In this document: positions 1-7,625 of the stretch, piece after piece | Position numbering within the stretch: position 1 is the first letter of the stretch | How the letters are laid out: each line of letters begins with the position of its first letter | Assembly: GCA_947085425.1 (NCBI GenBank) | Contig: CAMTWK010000042.1 | Location: 1-12,368 of the forward strand | Direction: 5' to 3' | From: UKL13-2 sp947085425 | GTDB taxonomy: Bacteria > Pseudomonadota > Gammaproteobacteria > Burkholderiales > Usitatibacteraceae | DNA: 12,368 bases | Notes under the pieces: model-generated | Told to the model about the DNA's origin: nothing | Databases searched by the model: none | What the model saw: only the letters and a program-made list of their open reading frames with translations | Position numbers and translations under genes: made by a program

Positions 1-142
1 CATCATTCCGCTATCGTGACCGACGATTCCGGAAAGTCCGGAAATTCGGTCACGTTCGCCCGGAATGACCGGTCACCTTGAATCGGAATCACCGGTCACG
101 TTCGTCCGGAATCACCGGTCACGTTGCTCCGGAATACCCACA
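1..142. mobile_element. terminal fragment of an IS21-like element
   Basis: No gene is present, but the stretch is packed with the motif CGGAATCACCGGTCACGTT in a regular array, plus an inverted repeat at 16-53 (GTGACCGA at 16-23 against TCGGTCAC at 46-53, with TTCCGG/CCGGAA inside). Multiple spaced copies of a ~20-bp motif are the known architecture of IS21-family ends, where IstA binds. Read on the - strand the stretch starts TGTGGGTATTCCGG, so the element end is probably the ACA at 140-142, giving the TG...CA termini usual for the family. Only the end is in the window; the transposase genes would lie to the left. It differs from the ends of the complete IS21 element at 9624-12022, so it belongs to another element. 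Assignment is by architecture, not by a database match. Confidence 0.5.
39..136. repeat. 23-bp-period tandem repeats in the IS end
   Basis: Copies of CGGAAT(C/G)ACCGGTCACSTT start at 61, 84 and 107, with a partial copy at 130, all exactly 23 bp apart. A more diverged copy starts at 39 (CGGAAATTCGGTCACGTTCG), 22 bp before the next. Likely transposase-binding repeats of the flanking IS21-like element. Confidence 0.7.
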
Positions 143-190
143 AGGCGGACTTCTTTAATTTAAGCTGGTTCGCAAGGCGGGAGACAGGTC
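143..190 (+). repeat. imperfect direct repeat, copy 1
   Basis: Positions 144-181 match 2793-2830 at 32 of 38 positions; the shared cores are GGCGGACTT, AATTTA and CGCAAGGCGGG. The copy starts directly at the inferred end of the left IS element. A shorter related stretch (GTGACCTGCCCCCC, inverted) lies in the gap between the two nuclease genes near 1654-1667. It may be a remnant of a mobile element or a dispersed intergenic repeat. Confidence 0.6.
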
Positions 191-213
191 ACTTACGCAC
201 CACACACAAGGGC

Positions 214-243
214 TTGAAATTTGTAAAAAATGGAGCCGATTAT
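214..243 (+). promoter_or_regulatory. possible promoter for the PLD-family gene
   Basis: TTGAAA at 214-219 and GATTAT at 238-243 are 18 bp apart, about 50 bp before the first start codon, in AT-rich DNA. The -35 matches the sigma70 consensus at 5 of 6 and the -10 at 4 of 6. It is called by eye only. Confidence 0.3.
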
Positions 244-294
244 TTTTGATTCCTAATCAACTACAATATTCCGGATAAAAAAATAAGGTAAATC

Positions 295-315
295 ATGAAC
301 AAAGATAATTCATGA
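295..315 (+). CDS. six-codon leader reading frame (MNKDNS)
   Basis: An ATG at 295 has the best ribosome site of the region, AAGG at 285-288 with a 6-nt spacer. It opens a six-codon frame whose TGA stop (313-315) overlaps the ATG of the PLD-family gene at 312 (ATGA). The 312 start itself has no clear Shine-Dalgarno sequence, so ribosomes may reach it by termination-reinitiation coupling. The alternative is that 295 was the original start of the PLD protein and a one-base indel split it off; the leader would then be a scar of decay. Confidence 0.35.
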   Translation: MNKDNS

Positions 316-1616
316 AGGCGGGAAAGCTGGGAGAGTTTGCTGCAGAGGATGTTTTTACCGAGTGGAAAAGGCGTACTAAGGCGGCAAAAGCGAGCGTGAC
401 AATTTTTTCGCCCTATTTAGATAAAACTGCGACCTTGGTTTTAAAAAACGCCGCCCATTTAAAGCCCGCACAGGTCACAATTGTAACGACCATAAATGCT
501 GATGCGCTACTATCCTCCCCTTGGCAACTCTTTGAGCTGAGAAATTTAGTCAATGCAAAATATACAGTTTTGGATGCTGTAGACATTCACGCATAAGTAT
601 TGCTAATCGATGATTGCTTCGCAACGGTTGGTTCGCAAAATTTTACTAAACGAGGAAGGAAAAATAAGGAGTGCACAAGTCTGCCGTCGGTTCCTCTTTT
701 TAGCTCGCCTTTCGCTGCCACTCTCATTGAATGGCGCACATCAGGCAAGCCAATTGAATTGGACTATATCAATTCGTTGATTGATCTTCTGGAACCGCTC
801 TTGCGCGAACAAGAAATACTTACCGAAAAAACGACTGAAGTCATAAACCAATGCAAAAGCGAATGGGAACAGTCGAAAAAACAAAATAGCAAATTCACTC
901 ACCACTCTCACGAGGACGACGATCAGGCCGACGAAATTCAATTGGAAAAAATGGCCCTCGAATCGCAAATTCAGCTCGAACATGGTGAGGCATTATTGGA
1001 GGTTAAGAGTCACCTTGAACCGTATTCGCAGAAGCCGTATGCTCGTCTAGATCGTTACTCTGATGGCAACTTAACAGACTGGGTTGGGCTCGACAGTGAC
1101 AACTCTAGGACGCGAATTTCCTTGACTCGATTGGGATTCTATCCAGCGTATCTATCGGACACCAAGCGGTTTGCATTTGTACGAATTGGCAAGACAGGTA
1201 TTACGTATTTTCGCGATACCGTTCGCCGAAACGGGCTCAAATTTGACGATTTTACGTGTGACGGGACCGTATCATTTCCAGAAACCGGATGTCGTCGTCG
1301 AAACATTATTCTTACCTTAAATATCCACGGACACGGGTCATGCAAAATTGAAATTCACTACAGCCCTAGAGGAACCACTGTTGTAAATGTTGGGCCGGAC
1401 TGGCACAATCAAATACCAAATGAGAGCATTGTGCTTAGATTTTCCAGCATTGATGTGATTGAGCATTTGCTTGAGCAGGCGTTCAAACCGTTTACGTATG
1501 AGTCCCTTGGAATTAAAGATAAAAATTTGCCTGATTACCTAAAGGATCCTTACTACCGAATGACAATTATTCAAATTCGATCTGCACCAATACTTCATGT
1601 TGCAATAAATTCTTAA
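312..1616 (+). pseudogene. PLD-family (HKD) nuclease interrupted at its catalytic lysine
   Basis: This is one continuous reading frame of about 434 codons with a single TAA at 594-596. Before it, 94 residues form the first half of a phospholipase D fold (VTIFSPYLDK near residue 32). After it the frame continues VLLIDD...GSQNFTKRG. The family motif H-x-K-x4-D-x6-G-S-x-N is complete except that lysine: His93 is CAC at 588-590, the stop takes the Lys95 codon, the Asp is GAT at 609-611, and GSQNFT follows. One change, AAA to TAA, explains the break. The long C-terminal part (residues ~150-434) has an acidic, charged linker (HEDDDQADE) and an unrecognised domain. Single-HKD proteins normally dimerise to act as nucleases or phosphodiesterases. 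As read, neither half could be catalytic. The rest of the frame is undamaged, so the stop is recent, a sequencing error, or recoded. A T8 run follows at 1624-1631 with no clear hairpin. Confidence 0.85.
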
Positions 1617-1778
1617 ATAGTCGTTTTTTTTAATCATCCGCGCCAGCTGTTGTGACCTGCCCCCCCTCGTAGCGTACCCGAAGCAGATACGATGGCGAGT
1701 AGCGATTGGTACGTGCGGCTTCGAAACAGTGGACTGTCAACTGAAGTCGCCATTCGAACTAAGGGGCCGATAGATATA

Positions 1779-2645
1779 TTAGTCTAGGAAACAATTCTCA
1801 CGATGGAACGTGAGAAAATTTTTCCTCGCGTCATTTCTAAATTCATCCGGCAAGGATGTGGTGATATTGATGCCCAGACTATTTTTGGCCGACTCAGAAA
1901 GTCTCTCAGAACAAATTATTTTCCAGTCTTCTCCAAAGGATATTAAACCGGCATCAAACGCAGCATCCCATAACGCTGACAACAGGAGTCCATTGTCCAA
2001 ATTTCCACGCGCCTCAGTATCAGTTTTGCATTTTGACCACGGTTTAATGTGGGACGCAATCAGCAGCGGTTTTCCTTCAATGTTTGACATCCAACAATTT
2101 GCGCCTCGCTTTCTAATTAACGCATCACGAAAGATTCCCTGACCAAATCGCACTTTTACTAACGCATCCCGCTCTCCAGTCGTACAACGCTCGGTGTCCC
2201 GCTCAAATTCTTCCTGCACGGCATTTGTGATGGCGGAGGACGGCGCAACATCAAGGTACAAGCCTACCAACTCAACAAGAGAATCAAATTTTTCAACTTC
2301 AATTAGCAACAGATCATTTTTGGTAGGCGTTAGAAACGGTGCATCTTGCGCACTCAGCAAAAGACTTGAAGGATTACCATCTTGCGGGTAGCGTTTAACC
2401 ACAGTCGCTTTGCCTATAAACTTACTTTCAAATGAGTCACCCAATCTGGTTTTCGCGTTGACATAAATTGATAGCGTTTTTTTATTATTTCTCATGGATA
2501 ACTGATAGTTTCCAAAATTCGGGAAACTAAAGATGTGATTGTTGGGTTTGTCAACGCGGCTAGTAGACTTTGTAAGTTTCGCCCCAAATTCAGCGACAAG
2601 AATTTTTTCTGCTGCTTCGAATTGATTGTGCACTTTATCTTTCAT
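1779..2645 (-). CDS. HNH endonuclease (HNH_2 type)
   Basis: A 288-residue protein with the catalytic domain at the C-terminal half (about 165-245). The stretch GQGIFRDALI...GANCW is followed by IASHIKPW with the metal-binding His199, then LDNGLLLSALWDAAFDAGLI with Asn218 and Asp227/Asp231. This is the order seen in HNH_2 nucleases that resemble type II and modification-dependent restriction enzymes. The usual histidine of the PH-x-D-x-x-FD segment is replaced here by ALWDAAFD, so activity should not be taken for granted. The N-terminal ~160 residues are probably a target-recognition domain but match nothing I can name. The gene is AT-rich and converges on the PLD-family gene. The ATG at 2643-2645 has no Shine-Dalgarno sequence, so the transcript may be leaderless or the start slightly wrong; there is no other good start nearby. 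It could be a solitary restriction-like defence nuclease or part of a two-nuclease module with its neighbour. Confidence 0.75.
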   Translation of the reverse strand: MKDKVHNQFEAAEKILVAEFGAKLTKSTSRVDKPNNHIFSFPNFGNYQLSMRNNKKTLSIYVNAKTRLGDSFESKFIGKATVVKRYPQDGNPSSLLLSAQDAPFLTPTKNDLLLIEVEKFDSLVELVGLYLDVAPSSAITNAVQEEFERDTERCTTGERDALVKVRFGQGIFRDALIRKRGANCWMSNIEGKPLLIASHIKPWSKCKTDTEARGNLDNGLLLSALWDAAFDAGLISFGEDWKIICSERLSESAKNSLGINITTSLPDEFRNDARKNFLTFHRENCFLD

Positions 2646-3012
2646 GATAATGAATGTTTATTTGGAGAAGCCGATTGGAACGCGATTGCATGACAAAGAG
2701 TATTCACCAAACACAGCTGCGCAATCGTATTGCGTGATGTGTTTGACAGCCGGGGATTTGCGAAAGGAAGTTGCAGGTTCTGTAAAAGAGATGGCGGACT
2801 TCCCCAATTTATGCTGATACGCAAGGCGGGGAGCAGGCCCCCTCTGGCACGCTCAATAGGGCTGCATACTACGAATCATATAATCCACACCAAATCAAAT
2901 CCAACAAGATTTCTTGAAGCAACAGGTTAAGTCACCCAATCCAATTCGAAAGTACTATCACCGTATGCTGATGATGCAGAATTTAACACCTCATTTTCAC
3001 CGTTAATAGTTT
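2646..3012. other. 367-bp intergenic region without a convincing gene
   Basis: This holds the region upstream of the HNH gene and downstream of the helicase-nuclease gene. It contains the second copy of the direct repeat (2793-2840) and, inside it, a small GGGG/CCCC inverted repeat (2828-2841). Short frames on both strands (60-66 codons) have no ribosome sites and no recognisable content. No strong terminator is visible after the helicase gene. Confidence 0.6.
2793..2840 (+). repeat. imperfect direct repeat, copy 2
   Basis: Same orientation as copy 1 at 143-190. The first 38 bases differ at six positions (TTT/CCC in one block plus three scattered). Together the copies bracket the PLD and HNH nuclease genes. 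Confidence 0.6.
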
Positions 3013-6000
3013 TCAGCTAACACAGCCATCCATAGCTACGTATTCGCTTGCCCAGCAGAGGGTATTGACGAGCGCCATACTATCTACAGATTGACACTTC
3101 ACCTCAAGAAGTGCCGGGCTCATCACAATCATCGAGAGACACCTCGCACGCGATATGGCAACATTTAATCGATTCTTACTAAATAGAAAATCCATGAAAC
3201 GAGGCATGGTCTCAGCATTAGATGTCGTCATTGAAACAATCACCGCCTCAGCTTCCTGGCCCTGAAACTTATCAACAGTGCCAACTCGCGCGCCCTCGGG
3301 CAGGGTTGCTCGCAAAAAATTGACCTGAACGTTATAGGGGGCGACAACCAAAATATTCTCCAAAGTCATTGCATGCTCCAGGCCGTCACGATCAGCAAAT
3401 CGCTGTCCCAATAGACTCAAATATAACTCGTTTACGATTTGCGCCTCTTCTTCACTTTTCTGGGAACACCCCTCATGGATTGCCGGAAAATAAATCAACC
3501 CGGTAGGAGACAATTTTGAGTGTGCTTTTGCATTGAGAATTAGTCGTTGCGTCGCATTTTTTGTTTCAGCCTTGAGGCGCCCGTCGTAGACGGCATCCGA
3601 AATGAACCCACAGACACCGGGATGCATCCGCCAACTTGTTCCAAGAAAAATGCCACGGTCCGGAGAAATGGTCGCCTGTCCTTGCAACAAAAAGTCTAGG
3701 CTAGACAAACCAGAATCACCGGGGTGGACGCCTTGAATTGGCTGGCCCAACTGCATTTGATCGCCGAGAAGAACAATGTTTTTTGCGCTTGTTGCCATTG
3801 CAACAAGATTAGCGGTGGCAACCTGCCCCGCTTCATCGACAAACAAGTAATCAAGAATTTCGTCAAATGATTCATCACTAAATAGCCATGCGGTACCTGC
3901 AATCAACTTAACAGTCGGCGTGGTGATGGCCTCAAAAACTTCATCGTTACTATCAACACTTTCAATGTACTTGCCGACAAATTCTGACCCCGAGGTTTGG
4001 GATGATGCCTTGTAACATCCCTGGAACGACCTTCCGCTTTCGTGAGCACGCTTTTCGACCGCGTGAAGTAGATTGTGAATGGCTTTATGACTATTTGAAG
4101 TTATGCCGACTTTGAATCCCTTTGAAACAAGCTCCAGAATGAGGTGCGATCCCGTAAACGTCTTTCCAGCGCCTGGCGGGCCTTGAATAAATAGATGGCT
4201 ATCATCCAGCTTTTGGACAGTACAAATTATTTGCGGCAGCGCAGCAGTGTCATGGTCAATAATTGGCGCACCTTGGCTATGCTCGCGCAAGCGCGGCGCC
4301 TGTCGCATCAAAAACATCAAGGCAGCGCTATATTTTTCATTCGCCAAAAATCCATCCGCAAGTCGGAATAGCGCCTCGCGCATTTTGTTTGACGACAGTG
4401 GACCTCCGGATGAAATGGAAACTGTTTCAGGAATCTCTTTCTTTGATGAAATCTTAATCGTCACAATTCGTTCAATTTCATCAATGGCCTCGATAACGCC
4501 AAGTCCTTCAGTATTGTCAGTACGCAAACATGGCGATCCCGCTCGCAACTTAAAGTCCTGCTCAGGGTAGCGGTATCGAGCCACGTTTGGCCCTTTACCA
4601 TTTTGAGCCGGTGTCACAGTAAGCAAGGTTAGACTGGCAATGCACTCTGGATCGTCAATCAAATCCTCTATTGACATGTCCTGCCGTGCAAATAGCGCCC
4701 ACCAAATGGGCTTTTCTGCACGGCGATGGAAGTCAAGCAACTGAAATAGCAATATGCGCAATCGTTGATCGTCCGTTAGGCAATCGCTATCGCGGTCGAA
4801 TCCGCCCAGCAACTTAGCTTCGTATTCGACCAATCGCGCCTCGTGCGCGACGACTTTCTCGGATTTTTCCGAAACTCGTACAGCAGTAGTCGAACTCCTA
4901 TGCGCCGTATGATCTGACGCCGACAATTTCATCAGCCAGTCATGTAGAAGTTTGGTCGAAACACAATCGTCTTCGTTGTATGCACGAATTTTTTCTAACA
5001 ATGAGTCATCTTGAGATTGACGCCATTTTTCATAGTAAACAATACTCGCCCCAGCACTAGTTACCTCGCCATCACGGGGTGGCATATAGAAGGTTTCAAG
5101 GTTTTTGATTGAATATCGAGGCTCTGATACGCGAATCGCTTCGCGCACAACTTGATAAAGGTCGACAAAGCGCGCGTCACGAAGTAATTGATCAATCTCG
5201 GCCTCACGGATACCATGCAAAGACATTAGACGCTTCAAGGCAACGGGCTCGTAATGCGCGTAGTGATAAATGTGGGCGTTTGGATGAGCCTTTATTCGCG
5301 CGGTCACAAATTCTATAAATGAGGAAAACGTAAGTTTTTCTTCTTTGCGATCGTGCGCCCAGAAATCGCGAAACACCCATTCGCCCTTCTCAAACAAATA
5401 GACCCCAAACAGGTATTCCAAGCCGTCCTCATAAAGGGGATCACCCTCCATATCAAAATAGATGTCGCCATCACAAGCGCCAGGTAACCTGTCAAATCCG
5501 ACTGCCGTATCTGAACTGCGCGGTAATAACTCCAGTTGGTTTTCACCTGTCAGCCGCTTTTTAAGCTGCAACGAGGCTTGGGCCCTCAAGCGGCCCAGAG
5601 TGTCAGGATGCATTTTTGGGACTACGCTTCCACTAGGAAGTTCGCCGAGCTGCGCCAACGTCTTGATGCCATGCTGGTTTAGTCTCACGATTTGAATCTT
5701 TGAAATATTGGCGACGCGATTGAGGTGGTCGTTTGCTTCCCACTCCTCGGCACACCGATCTCGCCAATCGCAGACGCTGCAGTGATCACACTTTTCTGGG
5801 GTTGTTTTCGGAGACTTTGATAGAAATTGTTCAAATCTCTGACGCACTTTTTCATAATAGTATCGGTAGTCGTCTACGCGAAAACTTACTTCAGATCGAT
5901 CTCCTAGAATGAGGTGCATGGATTGCGGTGCAATGCCTTGCATTTCCGTCAGCAGTTTTGAATAATGCGCCAACTGGATCATGAATTTAGGCTTTGCGCG

Positions 6001-6411
6001 GCGCGCGAGCTTCGTATCGGCGACTTCATAACTCCATGCACCCAGCAACGATGGCGTTTCAACCCGCTGTAGAAAATCAGCATGCCCAGTGAACTCGCCG
6101 TCAGACAGCGCCGCTTGGAAGATAACGTCTGCGCCTGTTTTCATTGCATCAGTGGTCGCAATAATATTGGCCACCAAATCATGGCCTGCCGACAATTCCA
6201 CAATCGTTATATTTTTTGCTTGCAAGCCTTTAAGAAAATCAGCTTCATGCGCAAAACCTTTGTCACGAATCAGCTCGTTTTGCTCGTCTGGCGGACTCCT
6301 TTGCAACGGAGTTTCTAGATTAATTAGATTGAGTGATGTTAAGTGCTGACACTCCAAAAAGGCCATCAAGTCTGATGCCGAGTACACAACCTTCCCATTG
6401 CGCTTTTGCAT
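3013..6411 (-). CDS. TM0106-family RecB-like nuclease fused to SF1 helicase
   Basis: An 1132-residue protein of three parts, all with intact motifs. Residues 1-230 are a Cas4/RecB-like PD-(D/E)xK nuclease: YSASDL, Cys21, Asp112 (GHADFL), Glu129/Asp132-x-Lys134 (YEVADTK), Gln146-x3-Tyr150, and a cysteine cluster C208-x2-C211-x2-C214-x5-C220 that with Cys21 fits a Fe-S cluster. Residues ~315-495 are an RNase H-fold DEDD exonuclease (FDMEGDP with Asp320/Glu322; YNEDD at 478-482). Residues ~720-1120 are a UPF1/DNA2-type helicase: Walker A GPPGAGKT (744-751), Walker B FVDEAGQ (Asp859/Glu860), GDQMQLGQP, SWRMHPG, VDKFQGQE and NVAISRAR. It probably unwinds and degrades DNA or RNA ends. I chose the ATG at 6411, with AAGG four bases before it; a TTG 33 bases upstream has no ribosome site. 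It is last in the putative operon, 76 bp after the ADP-ribosylglycohydrolase gene. TM0106-family proteins are known, but their role is not established. Confidence 0.88.
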   Translation of the reverse strand: MQKRNGKVVYSASDLMAFLECQHLTSLNLINLETPLQRSPPDEQNELIRDKGFAHEADFLKGLQAKNITIVELSAGHDLVANIIATTDAMKTGADVIFQAALSDGEFTGHADFLQRVETPSLLGAWSYEVADTKLARRAKPKFMIQLAHYSKLLTEMQGIAPQSMHLILGDRSEVSFRVDDYRYYYEKVRQRFEQFLSKSPKTTPEKCDHCSVCDWRDRCAEEWEANDHLNRVANISKIQIVRLNQHGIKTLAQLGELPSGSVVPKMHPDTLGRLRAQASLQLKKRLTGENQLELLPRSSDTAVGFDRLPGACDGDIYFDMEGDPLYEDGLEYLFGVYLFEKGEWVFRDFWAHDRKEEKLTFSSFIEFVTARIKAHPNAHIYHYAHYEPVALKRLMSLHGIREAEIDQLLRDARFVDLYQVVREAIRVSEPRYSIKNLETFYMPPRDGEVTSAGASIVYYEKWRQSQDDSLLEKIRAYNEDDCVSTKLLHDWLMKLSASDHTAHRSSTTAVRVSEKSEKVVAHEARLVEYEAKLLGGFDRDSDCLTDDQRLRILLFQLLDFHRRAEKPIWWALFARQDMSIEDLIDDPECIASLTLLTVTPAQNGKGPNVARYRYPEQDFKLRAGSPCLRTDNTEGLGVIEAIDEIERIVTIKISSKKEIPETVSISSGGPLSSNKMREALFRLADGFLANEKYSAALMFLMRQAPRLREHSQGAPIIDHDTAALPQIICTVQKLDDSHLFIQGPPGAGKTFTGSHLILELVSKGFKVGITSNSHKAIHNLLHAVEKRAHESGRSFQGCYKASSQTSGSEFVGKYIESVDSNDEVFEAITTPTVKLIAGTAWLFSDESFDEILDYLFVDEAGQVATANLVAMATSAKNIVLLGDQMQLGQPIQGVHPGDSGLSSLDFLLQGQATISPDRGIFLGTSWRMHPGVCGFISDAVYDGRLKAETKNATQRLILNAKAHSKLSPTGLIYFPAIHEGCSQKSEEEAQIVNELYLSLLGQRFADRDGLEHAMTLENILVVAPYNVQVNFLRATLPEGARVGTVDKFQGQEAEAVIVSMTTSNAETMPRFMDFLFSKNRLNVAISRARCLSMIVMSPALLEVKCQSVDSMALVNTLCWASEYVAMDGCVS

Positions 6412-6487
6412 AAGACCTTTCGTTATTGATACGAATATAAACAATCAAGGACAATATCGCTCGATTAATTTTGTCGCTTGGTGCCAA

Positions 6488-7612
6488 TCAGGATCCGGGA
6501 TATTTCTCCCAAATTGCGTCGGAGATCTTAGTCGGTGGCGAATACTCACCTATTTCCCAAGTCGGAAATTCGAGCAAGTCATCAGACATCGAATTAATCA
6601 CGTCGCGAAGCTCAACCTCTTCCTGCCATCGCATGGGAATCGCCTCAATACCCATTGCTGCCCCAAGCAGGTTTCCAGTCATGGCACCTGTTGAATCAGA
6701 ATCGCCGTCGTGATTAATAGCGTGCAGGACACCGTCCTCAAAGTCCAACGCGATCAAGGCACAGTAGATGGAAATAGCCAATGCCTCCTCGGCGACCCAC
6801 CCCACTCCCAATTTTGAGATGGCCAACTTCTTTGGAGGTTTTGACACAGCCAATTTTTCTGCGGTATTCATGGCATTCAATGTTTCTTCGTGATTGGGCC
6901 TTCGAATTAGGCAAGCCTTTGCCAATCCAATGGCTTCAACCAGGGATTTCCCGCGCACCAGAGCCTCGATCAAAACGGTAAAAACACCCGCAGTCAAAAA
7001 CCCGGTTGGATGACCATGGGTAATTGCCCCGATCTCGGCGGCCAACGTAAAGGTGTCTTCAAAATCAGGGGGTTTCCTGAGGCTTGCCGCAAATAACCCA
7101 ACCGGCGCAACACGCATGACCGCGCCGCAGCCTTTACTGTCATTTTGTGCCGGCTCACCAAAACTAGTCATTGCGCGAATGGATGCCAAGCAGGTCAGCC
7201 CTGGCGCTCGCCGTTCATGTAACGCCTGTTGTGAAAACAACCACCCCTGTGGTTCCCGAGCTGGCAACAACGGTAAGGTTGTTGCCTCACCCTGGGTTTT
7301 TAACCAACGCACATACGCATGTGCCGTGGTACCAGTGAGACTTGAAATGCCTTTATAACAACCGCGAACATACCCGCGCAATAACCCTTCTGCGGTAAAC
7401 AGCGTCATTTGTGTATCGTCGGTGATGCGTCCGACTCCGCCATAACATGGCAAAAAGTCAGTCACGCCGGATGGCCCAAAGCGCGCTTCGATTTCGGGCA
7501 GGCGCATGAATTCAATCGGTGCGCCTAATGCATCACCAATGGCACCACCGAGCAGACAACCCCGGTAACGGGACTGTTGCGTAGGAACGATGACTGCAGG
7601 TATATCTAACAT
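6488..7612 (-). CDS. ADP-ribosylglycohydrolase family protein (DraG/ARH type)
   Basis: A 374-residue enzyme of the family that removes ADP-ribose from proteins, nucleic acids or small molecules, using two Mg ions. The N-terminal signature RYRGCLLGGAIGDALG begins at residue 15. The first metal motif, ITDDTQMTLF, holds Thr64-Asp65-Asp66. A middle HGHPTGFLTAG follows, and the second metal motif HDGDSDSTGAM (301-311) holds Asp304 and Asp306. All key residues are present and the length is normal for the family. I use the ATG at 7612: it lies 13 bases after the previous stop with GAG 9 bases before it, and starts just before the conserved domain. A start at 7663 is possible but would overlap the upstream gene by 38 bases. 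In this setting it could reverse ADP-ribosylation made by an effector or by a phage, but no ADP-ribosyltransferase is recognisable in the window. Confidence 0.9.
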   Translation of the reverse strand: MLDIPAVIVPTQQSRYRGCLLGGAIGDALGAPIEFMRLPEIEARFGPSGVTDFLPCYGGVGRITDDTQMTLFTAEGLLRGYVRGCYKGISSLTGTTAHAYVRWLKTQGEATTLPLLPAREPQGWLFSQQALHERRAPGLTCLASIRAMTSFGEPAQNDSKGCGAVMRVAPVGLFAASLRKPPDFEDTFTLAAEIGAITHGHPTGFLTAGVFTVLIEALVRGKSLVEAIGLAKACLIRRPNHEETLNAMNTAEKLAVSKPPKKLAISKLGVGWVAEEALAISIYCALIALDFEDGVLHAINHDGDSDSTGAMTGNLLGAAMGIEAIPMRWQEEVELRDVINSMSDDLLEFPTWEIGEYSPPTKISDAIWEKYPGS

Positions 7613-7625
7613 GGATATCGTCTCA

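Noticed and set aside
594..596. Pyrrolysine or selenocysteine recoding of the PLD stop
   Set aside because: The codon is TAA, which is used by neither system; a mutation or read error is simpler.
600..1616. Independent gene starting at TTG 600
   Set aside because: No ribosome site precedes it and it begins in the middle of the HKD motif in the same frame as 312-593, so it is the second part of one broken gene.
3013..6411. Mokosh-like system (helicase plus PLD nuclease)
   Set aside because: The helicase lacks a kinase or PLD domain, carries Cas4-like and DEDD nuclease parts instead, and the PLD-family gene is broken, on the other strand and in a separate repeat-bounded module.
3013..6411. 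CRISPR-associated Cas4
   Set aside because: The N-terminal domain is Cas4-like, but no CRISPR array or other cas gene is in the window and the protein is a large helicase fusion.
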